Of a DNA stretch of 64,000 bases, positions 1-11,700 are shown in pieces. Numbering within the stretch: position 1 is the first letter of the stretch; each line of letters opens with the position of its first letter. A model generated the notes under the pieces. It was not told the DNA's origin. It did not search any database and saw only the letters and a list, made by a program, of their open reading frames with translations. The position numbers and the translations under genes are program-made. Origin of the DNA: Lumbricus terrestris (lineage: Eukaryota > Annelida > Clitellata > Crassiclitellata > Lumbricidae); contig OX457042.1 in the NCBI GenBank assembly GCA_949752735.1, forward strand, positions 27,038,900-27,102,899, in the 5' to 3' direction.

Positions 1-475
1 AAGCAAGAGGTGATAAAGCAAGATTCTTTGTAGACTTATATAGCACCTATTTTGAGAAGTAGATTTAATTTTTTTCAGTCGTAGCTAAAGGTTTCCCAGG
101 TTAAAAAGGTTATCATGTGAGACTTTATGACTGATGCTCCTATTGTGTTAAAATAGCTCTGCTTCATTTTGAGACAAAATTTGTGAGTCTTTTGTGTCAA
201 TTAATTTCTTTCAATTTCACTTGTCTCCAGGCTAAAACATTGTTTTGGACCACACTGGAACTCCGTTCTTCTCAATTAGGTGATCACAGTGATGGAAAAA
301 ATTTATGAAAATAGTTTCAGAAATGTTTGTAGTATTAATTGTAGTACTTAACAATATTGGCTGTATACAGTGTGAATTGAATAAAATTAAACTAGATACA
401 ACTTGAGGGATTAACTGTAATAATGTAGTATTTCACCATAAGTAACTTGTGAAGTTATGGCATGAATGCTTGCAG

Positions 476-646
476 GAATCATCTTAACAAAGACTCGCCT
501 GAGCGTCGAAATTCTCGTAAATTGCATTAAAGAACTTTCAGACTTGAGGCATCTTGTATATCCAGCAAAATTGGTCGGCCAAGGTGGTAAAGAGGGAAGA
601 ATGACTGATGTGGAGCAGGAAAATACCCTTCGACGTTTTCGTGCGG
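476..646 (+). CDS. RLR exon (helicase C domain, start)
   Basis: The acceptor is TTGCAG at 470-475 and the donor GT is at 647-648. The exon starts with two bases finishing a glycine codon and ends in phase 1. It encodes GIILTKTRLSVEILVNCIK and continues to RRFRAG, the first part of the second RecA-like domain. Confidence 0.9.
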
Positions 647-3600
647 GTGTGTAAATATTGCAAGTTAAACATCATTCACCAGCAGATGTGTATGTCTAGG
701 CGCATAGAAATACATGTGTGATAAATATATCACATGTACAACAAATGTACAATTGTATATGTTGTTTTGCTCTGTGCTACCATATTTCATTGCATCATGT
801 CAGAAATGTGCACTAGTTTGAGATTTTGCACCTGACATATATGAAATATTTCTGTTGGATCAACTTGTGGCAGAGCTCTTAATGTTTCCTGTATTTTGTC
901 ATTGCTTTTGCTGTTATTGGGTGAAACAAGTTTAATACCAAACTTAGTTCAACATAGCAGGATCTCCTTATAAAGGCAATGCACCTCTATGGAAGCAAAT
1001 GATCCTGAGGTCAAAGAATTCAACCACAATGTAACAACAGGATATTTTTTAAATTATTCAACAAGCTTTGATATTCTGTTTCGTACTTGGGGCATGCACA
1101 TATATGAAAGAATATCCAACTCGGCTCAGCTTTGCTTTAACACCAATCATGTGATGAGACGTTAGAATTTATCTTTTGGCTAGACAGCAATATCTCTGAA
1201 ACAGTAATCTGAAATGTACAAGAATATTATTGTTTCAATCTGTTACAACTGACTTTGTCCACTGCAAATCTTCAGATAAGTTGCTGGTTTGCAGGAAGAG
1301 ATGGTGGTTGCAATCTCTTAGTGGCAACAGATGTTGCTCAGGAAGGCCTTGACATGCCGAAGTGTAACTTTGTCATCCGATACAATTTCGTCAGCAATGA
1401 GATCGGTTCGGTGCAGTCGAAAGGACGAGCGAGGGCACCAAACAGCGAGTGCTATCTGATCGTCAACCGAAACTCCATCAACGAGAAGAAGGAGTACGAA
1501 AACCTGGAGAAGGAGCACATGATGCTGCAGGCACTGGAGGATATTGACGAGGTCAGCGAGAAGGAACTGGAAGAAGCCATCAGGAAAGAACAGGTGAGCA
1601 ATTTACCTAGGTCCTAATTTTATACAATTATAGCACCTGTATAATGTATATGCTGATCAAACTGAAAGAGCAACTCCTTGCAGCTGTAGGGGAAAAAATT
1701 GCCTTTTATATTAATCAAGCATCATCTTTTACAGTTCATATTGGGTCTGCTGGGAGTGCCTATGGGTAGGTTTTTTGAAGAGGTGCTATATAAATTCTCG
1801 AAATGAATGAATGAATATTACCCAGCAGCAACACTCAAAGTCAATGCTCTGGAGTATGGCTGATATTCTTACTAACTCTTGGCTTGTTTGTTGATTGTTG
1901 CTAGGTGTGTGAGTGACACACGTCAATCATTTTGAGTGACACGAGTCAAATAACACATTCTCTTTCAAAATTTTAGTTATATTAATTTAGTAATAAATAT
2001 TGTTTGAACGCTGCTTTATGGTGAATGAATGCTATAGACAATGCAATATGTTTAATGCGATGTTTACAAAACACTCCACAAGCTATGGGTCAATTTGCAA
2101 CTAGGGTTGACTGCAATAAAAATGACAAGTATGGAGCTGAGACATAACATTGCTCCAACTGAAAAAGATTGGATTTCTTTTGAAAGCCAACCCATGGAAT
2201 TAGTTAAATACAGAAAACAATGTCAAATCACACATTTGCACGTGTACATGGTAGGCACGAATTGTGGAGGAGAACGAGCAGAAGATGCTACAGAAAAAAG
2301 CTGGAGCGCAGTTACTTGACGCAGAAAACATCACGATACACTGTCGCTACTGCAAGTCGGAACTGTGCCGTGCAACTGACATCAGACTTCGTCTCAACAA
2401 TTACATCTGCATTGCTGACGACCGGCTGCTCACTAAAGTCTTTGTCAAGAAGCTAGATAGGCCGGATGAATATCGCCTTGACTCAAAAACAGGTTAGCCA
2501 TCAGTATACCTGCTGAGCAACATAGTTGTTTAATGCATGAACCTGAACATTACTTATCCACATGAGAAAGATGGCAGGATATATCAAGACAAGAACTCAC
2601 AATGTGCATGAAAGACACCTGTGTTTAGTATCACATCAATCAAAACCCAGAAAGACATTGGCAGTGGATAAGGATTGCTCCATCTGTAAACAGTGCTTCT
2701 CCACATTTTTTATCGTAATGTGTTTCTGAGTCAGAAGTACCTCCAAGGTGTTTAGTTCATATATGATGTATATTTTCCTTAACACCTCCGAAGCATTTGC
2801 TTTGGCACCCACCAACAGCTTCTGAACATTTGATTTTGTGCACCTCTTGGAAATATTCCCGCACTAGTTTTTGTTTTTCAACAGTACACTTTCTCGGTGT
2901 TATGCTCTAGATAGCTAATTCTTTTAAAGACCGTATCTCTAACCTTACATGTTCTTCACATTTTCGTTTAGGGAGTCTCAGGGCTGTTTGGTACTCTATT
3001 TTGTTTTCTGCTTTTACCATCTGGTTCACACTTTCATACACTTCCGAATTATCTATCGTAATTCCCTTCTGATTGGTCTGCCCAAGGTTCGTGTTTCTCC
3101 TTTGCAGTTGGTCTAAAAATGCAGCCAGCAGATCAATAACATGCCTACCATGCTACCCTTACATTTTTAACTTCATGTTTAAACTGCACTGGAATCCTCT
3201 CTCTGCACACATTAAATTCACAATTCTCATTCTAGTCTTAAAGGTACAGTGAGGTCTTGCCTCAAAATATCTACTCACTCTCAGGTTCTAGTTGGTAACC
3301 CTTCCCCCTCCTTTGCCTTTCTTAATTCCTATTTCTTCCCCCATTGTCTCCTCTCGTCACCTTGCGCATTGGGAGCACCTCTGATCGGTTCACCCCACTT
3401 GACGTACTTTATAGATGTTAGTAGTAACCAGAGTGTCAGTGACAAGCCAATCTAGGCCAAAGGTCATTAGTATTCATAGGCCAGACCAATGGGAAACCTC
3501 GATTTTGTCATGTGACCTAATTAATATTCATAGGCAATGAATAAATGCTGCTGGACTGGTTTTTTATACAGGTCTGTGCTTCTGCAACAATCGTCACTGT

Positions 3601-3777
3601 CAGAAGATCATTGGGGCACAGCTGCAGTACAAGCAGGGAGTTCGAAAGAATGGCTACGTGCTAAGCAAACAAAACGTGATGTGGCAGTACGGCAACGAGA
3701 CAGATTATCACCAGATCAAGAAATGGTCTGCTGTTCCATTCGAGATCAAAGAAGAAAAGCTGCTTCCTGAACTGTGA
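476..3777 (+). CDS. RIG-I-like receptor (RLR) helicase, 3' part of gene (4 exons)
   Basis: Cytosolic double-stranded RNA sensor of the RIG-I/MDA5/LGP2 family; these use an SF2 helicase and a zinc-binding C-terminal domain to recognise RNA and signal to innate immunity. Exons join(476-646,1295-1593,2255-2492,3572-3777) give 303 residues with no frame break. Exon 1 opens with the helicase-2 strand GIILTKTRLS. Exon 2 carries motif V (ATDVAQEGLD) and motif VI (QSKGRARA). Exons 3 and 4 hold the regulatory domain with four zinc-ligand cysteines in the family spacing: a CRYC pair in exon 3 and a CNNRHC pair in exon 4. The stop TGA is at 3775-3777. The N-terminal domains (CARDs or other) and helicase-1 lie upstream of the window, so whether this is the RIG-I, MDA5 or LGP2 type cannot be decided. 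All key residues visible here are intact. Confidence 0.93.
1295..1593 (+). CDS. RLR exon (helicase motifs V and VI)
   Basis: The acceptor is GTTTGCAG at 1294 and the donor GTGAGC follows CAG at 1591-1593 (phase 0). It encodes motif V ATDVAQEGLD and motif VI QSKGRARA, then the charged helical pincer region (EKEHMMLQALEDIDE), which links the helicase to the C-terminal domain in this family. Confidence 0.93.
1747..1820 (+). repeat. LINE 3' tail remnant
   Basis: The block 'ttgaagaggtgctatataaattctcg' with a following (GAAT)n tail matches the 3' end of the CR1/L2-like elements at 30620-30675 and 48490-48535. It lies in an RLR intron. Confidence 0.55.
2255..2492 (+). CDS. RLR exon (first half of C-terminal RNA-binding domain)
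   Basis: The acceptor AG is at 2253-2254; an in-frame TAG just upstream forces the exon to begin there. The donor GT is at 2493-2494, phase 1. It contains CRYCKSELC with the first C-x2-C zinc pair. The upstream polypyrimidine tract is weak. Confidence 0.88.
2907..3152 (-). pseudogene. Unrecognised open frame in RLR last intron
   Basis: An 81-codon open stretch without a start ATG lies on the minus strand inside the last RLR intron. Its composition looks protein-like, with charged segments such as KRKCEEHVRLEIRSLKELA. No motif is recognised. It may be a fragment of an old mobile-element protein. Confidence 0.25.
3572..3777 (+). CDS. RLR terminal exon (second half of C-terminal domain)
   Basis: The acceptor TTTTTTATACAG ends at 3571. 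The reading begins GLCFCNNRHCQK, giving the second zinc cysteine pair (C-x4-C), followed by QLQYKQG and KKWSAVPF, as in the basic RNA-binding face and C-terminal strand of RLR C-terminal domains. It stops at 3775-3777. Confidence 0.92.
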
Positions 3778-3889
3778 TCAATATCGGTGGATTGTAAATG
3801 GAATTGACGATCTTTTTGATCTCTTAGATTATTGTCAGAGAATGAAAGCTGTTTACTGCCCTGCGATAGATGTAAGTCGTACATGCCTA

Positions 3890-3975
3890 AGTTTCAGGCA
3901 GAACTCCGCCACTGCCCGTGCAATGGTAGTGCCAGTCCCAAGCCTGGAGAAAGGAGGAGGGCGACACTAATCATC
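3890..3975 (+). repeat. Dispersed repeat (GTGCCAGTCCCAAGCC family)
   Basis: It shares the block GTGCCAGTCCCAAG followed by GGAGGAGGGCGAC with copies near 34290-34345 (same strand) and 28170-28205 (opposite strand). A related but diverged block is at 20150-20230. It is probably a LINE-derived fragment. Confidence 0.55.
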
Positions 3976-4124
3976 TATGTTATGAGAAACATGTGTTGTT
4001 AATCAGTAAAGTTCTAACCAGCCAGGCAATCGTTTCAATCCTCCAGATGTACAATTGTGTCATAACTTTTCGATGCTGCATCCTAACAGGTGAACTGTTT
4101 GAGACAAAATTTGTCACTTAGCCA

Positions 4125-6282
4125 CAGTGGCGTAACAACCTAGCCGGGGGCCCGTGGACAATGAAGCTCGGGGGCCCCTGTATAGGCCTACATGATTGTA
4201 TTAACGACGCCAAAGAGGGAAAATTGTGAACTGGCTATAAACTGCAGTTAGATTAAAATAGAATATTAAACGCTATAGTCAATAATCCGTTATTTAAGGC
4301 ACATTAATAGTTCAAGAGAAATCAATAAAACAGTATAGATTAGGCCTATAGGGCTTGAAATGCATATATTGAAATACATTTGCCAATTTAGCCTCTAGGC
4401 TACGTGGCAATGGATTCAAGAAGTCGAGGCAATAGTGGAAGGAAAGTGTGCCCGTAAGACAGTGGCGTAGCCAGGAATTTATTATGGGGAAGGGGGTTGA
4501 GGGTTTTATGGCCTGGCTGGATGCCCTTCCTGATACCAACCCAACAGTATTACAGTAAATAAAAAGGGAATAAAGCAGCAATGGGAATAAATTAAGAAAA
4601 AAAATTGTTACTACAAGATATTGTTTTTTTTCTTATTTAAGCGGATAAAAAAAACTTTTTCTCAAGCCAATGGGGGGTTTAACCCCCGAAACCCCCTTGG
4701 CTACGCCACTGCCGTAAGATATGGTAATTAAATAAGTCAGTCTTATGCAGAAGAGAAAATGGCCAAGATAAATTAAGTCACTTTCCTCACCTCCAGTTTT
4801 TTTCAAGGGTGATGGTGTTAAATTTCGTTTATGATTAACAGCAAACGATTGATTATAACCGCCATCAATTCTTGACGCCTGCAGCCAGTATTGTTGGCGG
4901 TGATGGGTACGAATAAATGACATCCATTGCCTCATGTTCATTTGTCAAGTCAATTGATATAAGTCCTCCTTTATAATTATTTTCTATCCAGAGTAGTCTT
5001 GGTATGCCTTTATTTCTTTTTATTTCTTTTCTTCATGTATAGGCCTATACCCAATTGAGTGGAATTCGGGCAATTGGCCTTCTCTCTCTATAGGCTACAT
5101 GTTCAAACAGTCGTTGAACGACTTGTTTAGCAGAGTTGCTTCGATTCCTAATGCTGTCTAATGTCATAGTTTCTTATGTTCTGTGGTCTTGAAATTCTTT
5201 TCTCATCCTGTTTTCGCATTGTTTAGCATTCTGGTCTGCATATGAAAATCGGTTGAATCGTCTCGTATATTTTGTTGTCTTGGTTTTCTCTGATCATCAT
5301 TCCAAAATGCTTGTGAGGCCCATTCAATTCTCGTTTGTAGGTCTATATTTTTTTTTATCGTTGCTGCTATCTGAGCCTATTAGCCCTCTTAGATAAACTA
5401 ACGGCCATAAACGAACTGTTCAATTTTCTCAAAACCTTAATTAATTATCATTGGATGTTGATGCTAAATAAAACTCAGCGTTATTCCAAAAGACTCAAAA
5501 TTGTAATTCTCATTAGCCTGAAATGCCTTACGCATAGTATACATGTATATTACTGTGTAACCTACTATATGCCTATACACTGTATAGGCTACAGCTTGAT
5601 TTGGATATGCGACGGAGGTCCGTGGTTTCAGATTGAGCTGCCAGAAATTTGATATTATAGGAGGGCCAACTGCAAACCCTGTCACGCATGAGAACCTTAA
5701 TGTGTTTGGAAGACTAATCTGACGAGAGATAATCTTTCCAATTCTAAGGCTTGTGGTGATGGGAAGGGGATCAGATGCAGGGTGCAGTGACCTAAATTAT
5801 TCTGAAGTCTCTGGCATACACTATGGATAACCTGTTATGTTGAACCGCTGGGTCAGCCTGGTTGTCCGCTTGATTCTGTTCATCTGACTGCCTGACTCCT
5901 GTTAGATACCTTCGTCTATAGATTCGTTTATCTGTCAGTCTTCCAACCACCTGCCTCACGCTGCCTCAAATGCATGTAGGGGTTGTTGGTTTATGTGTGG
6001 TGTCTCTGTATAGAACTTCAGAGGTCGCAGAATGTGTCAGTATTTGACCCCAAGCAGGAACACATCATTCCCTACATGCATCTGAGAACAAAGCGTATCA
6101 TTATGTATATTGAAATAGCCGTCATAATACAGGCTTTAGTTCAGACTGCAGATTGCAGTCTGAAACTCAATAAATGGAAAAGTAGATCAATGTGGATTTT
6201 TTAGTTACAACTCTTGGGGGCCCTTTGAACCTCGGGGCCCGTGGATTTTGTCCACCTTCGTTATATGGTTGTTACGCCACTG
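4125..6282. mobile_element. hAT-type DNA transposon, non-autonomous, 2158 bp
   Basis: Perfect 16-bp terminal inverted repeats (CAGTGGCGTAACAACC) are flanked by a perfect 8-bp target duplication CTTAGCCA at 4117-4124 and 6283-6290. The 8-bp duplication and CAG-type ends indicate the hAT superfamily. No transposase frame is seen. A second element is nested at 4460-4711. Confidence 0.9.
4460..4711. mobile_element. Nested hAT-type MITE, 252 bp
   Basis: The ends CAGTGGCGTAGCCAGG and CTTGGCTACGCCACTG are flanked by a perfect 8-bp duplication CCGTAAGA (4452-4459 and 4712-4719). It sits inside the larger hAT element and shares its terminal CAGTGGCGTA. Confidence 0.9.
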
Positions 6283-6678
6283 CTTAGCCAGGGGCAACAT
6301 AATGACAAATTAATATCTTTAGGCATGAAATGTAGTGCCTTGGATGTTTAGAAATAAATTGTATATACTATATAGTAGTTGCTGTGAGTTGCCATTGCAC
6401 ACACTGTTTTAATGAAAATGCATTCAGAGACAAACTTGACACGGACAAAGATGCCATGACTCTCACCCACCCGTCACTGCCTCCGTTAAACTGGAACAAT
6501 CTGGAAGCAGCTCCAAAAGCATCTGTGGTATTAGTCTTTGGCCTACCTACGACATCAATCAATGGCACCGACTCAGCACATGTGTTAGCCATGCCATTTG
6601 TTATATTTCCAGTGAAAAAAGCATTTTTGTTAGGACTCTGTTTGCCAAAACTCTCAAACCAACTTTGTTTCGTTATAC

Positions 6679-6895
6679 AGCCGTGGTGTAGTGGATATGT
6701 TCGTCACCTTTCAGCCGAAGGGTTGCAGGTTCGAATCCATCCCAAGTCGCCATGTAAGGACCTTGGGCAAGTCCTTCACTCGCAATTGCTCCGTGCTTCG
6801 GCGTGAAATTCGTATGCAGTGTCTGCTCTGCAGTCGGGAGCGCCTCTGAGTAGAGAGCTGGAAGGGGCGCTATAACAAATGCACAAACAAACATT
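6679..6895 (+). mobile_element. tRNA-derived SINE
   Basis: It starts with an A-box-like GTGGTGTAGTGG and a B-box GGTTCGAATCC about 50 bp later, as in a tRNA promoter. A body with CCTTGGGCAAGTCCTTCACT follows, then a tail (GGGGCGCTATAACAAATGC) like the local LINE ends. It is the same family as 27507-27710, 33929-34143 and 56516-56727. Confidence 0.85.
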
Positions 6896-6904
6896 AAAAC
6901 AGCA

Positions 6905-7110
6905 GCCCAGGGCTTTTTCAGCATGCAGTTCTTGATAAAATGTGCAATGGTTCTAAATGGATTTGTGCAGTTGTAGAAGCACTTCTGTGCAGCATGAAAT
7001 AGTAAAAAAAGGTCATTGTCATCTGATTGGGAGTAACTTGCAACAGAGGGTGGGAAAGGAAAAAAGGGGGCCAGGCAGTTCTAAAAATTCCTTTAAAAAA
7101 CCCTGCGCAG
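6905..7110 (-). mobile_element. MITE of the CAGGGCTTTTT family
   Basis: This inverted, diverged copy of the element at 40464-40659 has ends CCAGGGCTTTTT and TTTAAAAAACCCTG. Its body shares the 'gtgcagttgtagaagcacttctgtg' block. No clean target duplication is visible. Confidence 0.65.
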
Positions 7111-7321
7111 CATATACTCTGCAGATAATGATGAATTAATTGAACATCTTAAATTGTCTTAGACCAGTGGTGGCCACTTTTTGCACGCCGGCCTATGAGT
7201 GGCACGGAGGACCATGAAAGTTTTGATAAATAGAATGTTATCTCTTAGGCGAATAATTAGGGGTCTCAATGCATGGCTGAAGCTTTTGGCAGCTTCGTCT
7301 CCTCAGAAGCGGCATCAAGTC

Positions 7322-7680
7322 CATGGGTGGAGTTTATCAGGAGCTAAGGGGGGGGTTAAGCCCCCAAGAAGGCCCAGATTCAGTTTTTTACCATGAAAAT
7401 GGTATATTTTCACGGTCTTAGGCCCCCACAAGAAGGTCCAGACTCATATTTTTTCAGGGAAAAAGGGCTATTTAACGAAACTTCAATCAAATGACTAAAA
7501 ACCTCATCAACTTTTTTGGCCGGGAATAAAGTATGTTTTCATGAGATTTTTAACCGAATGACTAAAAAAGGTGAACTTTTGGGCTGAGGAAATGTTGGCG
7601 CCGCTCGTTCAAGTCTTCGCACCAGAATAGCCTAAGTTATTTTTTAGCCCCCCAAGAATGGAAACCAAACTCCGCCCATG
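7322..7680. mobile_element. hAT-type MITE, 359 bp
   Basis: The ends CATGGGTGGAGTTT and AAACTCCGCCCATG are flanked by a perfect 8-bp duplication ATCAAGTC (7314-7321 and 7681-7688). It is the same family as 29178-29347 and the fragment near 19385-19475. Confidence 0.88.
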
Positions 7681-7815
7681 ATCAAGTCCATACCTTTCGA
7701 GGCTGCCAGAGCAGCCGTCACCGCTTTTGTCACTTCCAAAGTGGACCACTGTAACAGCCTGCTGGCTAATATGCCTACATGTCTTTTGGATGGACTTCAG
7801 TCAGTGCTCAATGCT

Positions 7816-7972
7816 CAGTGGCGGCGCTAAGGGGGGGGGGCTAAGCCCCCTATAAGAGGCTCAGTCTCCTAAAAAAGGGCCATCCGATTTTTTTAAATTG
7901 AAATATCCACGATTTTCGGCCGACGACTAGAAATTCCCCCCCCCCCAAACTGAAATCCTGGCGCCGCCACTG
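7816..7972. mobile_element. hAT-type MITE, 157 bp
   Basis: The ends CAGTGGCGGCGCTAAGG and TGGCGCCGCCACTG are flanked by a perfect 8-bp duplication TCAATGCT (7808-7815 and 7973-7980). The interior begins and ends in G and C runs. Confidence 0.9.
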
Positions 7973-8647
7973 TCAATGCTGCAACAAACACAACCACGTA
8001 CATCACGATGCTCGTTCGTGATATCCTCTATTGCCTGCCTGTCACATTCCCCAGCAAATTCAAGCTGTCTGCTTGTTTATAAATCACTTTGAATCATGGA
8101 GCTGCACCCAAGTATCTGTGGAAAAGTTAACGTTCTGATGCACTTGGAACTCAAGCCTCAATGTCTAATGTAGCCTACCATGCTGCATTTGGTATGAACT
8201 TGAGCACATCTGGGTTACTGTTTGATACTCAAGACTAACTATTGACAGCACAATTAGGCAATGGGGATGTATGCATCTGAAACAACAGAGATAGACCTAC
8301 ACAAGAACCTCGAGTTATAGCATTAACCTCAGAGGGGTCACAGTCGACGGCCTCTACTACGCAAAATCGTTGCACATTGCCTATCCGATGGAGGAATCGA
8401 TTGCGAGGAAAACGGGAATATCCATAACTAGGTTGACTTACTATTTTTCATTATTGAGAACTTTTTATATAGCGCAATTTAAAGATGATTTGTATAGAAG
8501 CGCTCCCAGCTAAATCAGCCTTTTAAATCCGTAAGGAATAACCATCGACGGAAATAACTCATGGAACCAGCGTGCGATGCTTTTAGACCAATCATATTAT
8601 TTTGTGCGTCGCTGTTGGCATTAGGTGCGCGACTGTTTTGTTTAGCA

Positions 8648-8786
8648 ATGGCGGTTCTAGAAGTATTCTCTCAGCCTCAATTAATTCGATACAGGGCCAG
8701 CATTTGGTCCAAAGCCACTTTTGTAGTTATCTTTTGTGCCCTGATCATGTTCATTCCGCCGTTGCTAGTTGGCTACAGAACTGGAG
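8648..8786 (+). CDS. TMEM231: TMEM231 exon 1
   Basis: The start is ATG in AGCAATGG. It encodes the short N-terminus and the first membrane helix and ends in phase 1 at donor GGTCTG (8787). Confidence 0.93.
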
Positions 8787-11700
8787 GTCTGTTATTCACA
8801 ATTATGGTTTTTCATAAGGTGCATGTAAATGTCTTGTAAGCCAAAGTGCGGTGTAAATAGTTTATTTTTATTTATTTATTCCTGAACCTACAGAGCCCCT
8901 AAAAGGACATAATGCTATTTTTTTATCTCGTTCGAACGAGTTACTAAGTCGTTCGAACGAGATACTAACTCGTTCGAACGAGTTAGTATCTCGTTCGAAC
9001 GACTTATTATCTCGTTCGAACGAGTTAGTATCTCGTTCGAACGACTTATTATCTCGTTCGAACGAGTTAGTATCTCGTTCGAACGACTTATTATCTCGTT
9101 CGAACGAGTTAGTATCTCGTTCGAACGACTTATTATCTCGTTCGAACGACTTAGTATCTCGTTCGAACGACTTATTATCTCGTTCGAACGAGTTAGTATC
9201 TCGTTCGAACGACTTATTACAGCCAATCACAGATCGTTTCTGATGATGCGTCACGGGTTATGTCTATGCTCTAAATATAAACATATCTATGGTTGGCGCA
9301 TATCTGGGTGGCAGTGATGCCACAGCTGGTTTTTTCCACTAGATCTGAGTTTTTGCCTTCGTCTGGGTTTCTGGTTTTTTGGGGGGGGGGGAAATCTGGG
9401 TTTATTTTGGTGAGTTGACATTTTATATTTTCAACACATGAATATTATGTGAAATTCAATGTAAAATTATTGTGATAATACTTTTTCCCACTAATTTTAA
9501 TTTTAAACTCCACAATCAAGATCTCACATCAATTCACAAATAATTTATATAGCTGAAGAATAGCGCTGCACAGAAAAAAGTTTTTACATCTCAAAATAGG
9601 TCAGTTCACTCCTCTCTTCTTGTTTAGCCGTTTTGACATCTATAACATGCATGCATATATATATATATATATTCATTCATTCATTCGGACATTTATATAG
9701 CGCTCCTTCAAGAAAAAACTACTCAGAGTATATATACATACATAGCCTATAAATATACAGCTGTAGCTCAGGCCAATCCTCTACTCTAGTGGTATAATAG
9801 CTGGCCTAGTTGTTGCAGAGCAGGCCTACTAATGTTCTAGGTGGTTAAAACGTTGGATTGTTGAAGTAGCCTATTAAGAAAATTGGCTGGAAACCTCGGA
9901 CAACTTTAAGAATTCGTAAACTTAAGCCACGTGTGTTATAATGTGTGTTTTGTGTTTACAATTCTGATAGGCTCGCCCCGCTGCGCATACGAATATATCG
10001 ATTAAGCTTATTGTCAGTATGGATGCTGAGTCGCTGACTACTTTAACGATTGATATTTTAAAAGTTGTAATTACATTTTATTCGACTCTTTTGACGAACA
10101 TTTTGTTAACCCTAATACGAACAAGCGAAAACCCAACTTCATTTGAACAAAGGGGTCTAAAATAGCTTATATGTATAAATCTGGGGTTTTCTGGGTTTTT
10201 TGTGGAAAGAATCTGGGTTTATTTCTAAAACCTCAGTGGCAACACTGCTGGGTGTTTAGAAGGGTAACCTTGAGCAGAAGAGTAAACAGTTTCGAAGTTT
10301 TACTACTCATTTACAAACTATATTAAATATTTTAAGAAATATTAATAAGCTTAAATAAGCTAAAGAACACAGTCAGAGTGTCCGATTGCACTTGGTAAAT
10401 AAACTAAAATAAGCTGCTGTGTACAGCAAGGATGGATGGAGGACCTGTATCGCCCAATGTGCTTGTAGCACGTGGAGAGACTAAGGGTCTAAGGGGGTAC
10501 AGCAAGTAAGTATAGAGTAGCTATCTCCAGCTTCTATTCGCCCTACAATTAGGCCCTATAGTTTACCATGTGATATTACCTGAGTATTATAGTGATGGTC
10601 TGATGGATCAGACTAAAAATAGCGCCATGTAGCCTAGGCTAATGGGTCATTCCATGTCAAATCAACCAATGGTCCCCACCACACCATCTCAGAATTTGAT
10701 TATATTTTGTCAGTTTGTAAACCAACATATCTTAGGAACCTATGCAAAATATTAGCTCTAAATGTTGAATGGTCTTAGAGATATGACCATTTTTATAGTG
10801 GGGGGGTAGCGGCAGCTCGCGAACGACTTAATTCTGAGGCGTTTTTGATCGCTAATAACTCAGGAAGTATGCTAGCTACTTCTATAAAAATTTCACAACA
10901 TTAGCAGTCTTATGAGTAGATTCTGAAAATTGTAAAATTTTACAGTTTGAACCATTACTCATGAGCCCAGCTCAGTCTGAAAATGACATTTTGTTCATTT
11001 CGACAGTATGAAAAGTGATATTTGGACAACCACTACTTCATTGGTATTAAATATAAAGTCCCAGAACTTTTTGGGTTTGTAATGGGCCTTGTGATGAATA
11101 ACCTGGCAAATTCTGAGGTATTTTTAATGCTAACTTGATGTGTTAGACCATCCTGAAAACTGCACAAAGTGAAAAGTAGGTCATCTGCCGTTTGAAATAT
11201 GGCCATGTGGGATAGGTAGCACAGTTATGTGCTACACACCATTAAAAAGGGCTTGAAAAGTACTTTCATAGGATACCAATTTCATTTTGCTTCCGTGATG
11301 CCTTCCATTTCAAAATTCCAGTTGAAAAACGAGGGTTTTTTACATTCGGGAGAAAACGACATGATCTGCAAAGTTTGGACTGTCATATCTAGGCCAGGAA
11401 ATGAACCAGAGGACTTATATTTCTTTCATTTATTCAGTTTGTTGTACTCTTTCCAAATATACAAAAACATTGGTGGTATTATTGGTTGTTTTTAATTTAT
11501 GAATGTGTAAATATTGCACAAATGCCAATTTTCATCTATTCGGACATGTATAATTGGATATGTATCTCAGATATATGTTCTTATATGGCCATGTGGGATA
11601 TGTAGCACAGTTATGTGCTGCATACCATTGAAAAGGGTTTGAAAAGTACTTTCAAAAGATGCTAAATCATTTTGCTTCCATGATGCCTTTCATTAAAAAA

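Noticed and set aside
8561..8647. Upstream in-frame ATG for TMEM231
   Set aside because: It would add 29 residues not found in the family. The ATG at 8648 gives the usual N-terminus with a good start context.
8868..9254. Long open frames on both strands of the TTCGAA array (SFERDNK or SRSNEII repeats)
   Set aside because: A 21-bp period is 7 codons, so any frame without a stop in one unit stays open. Both strands are open for the same reason. No gene context was found.
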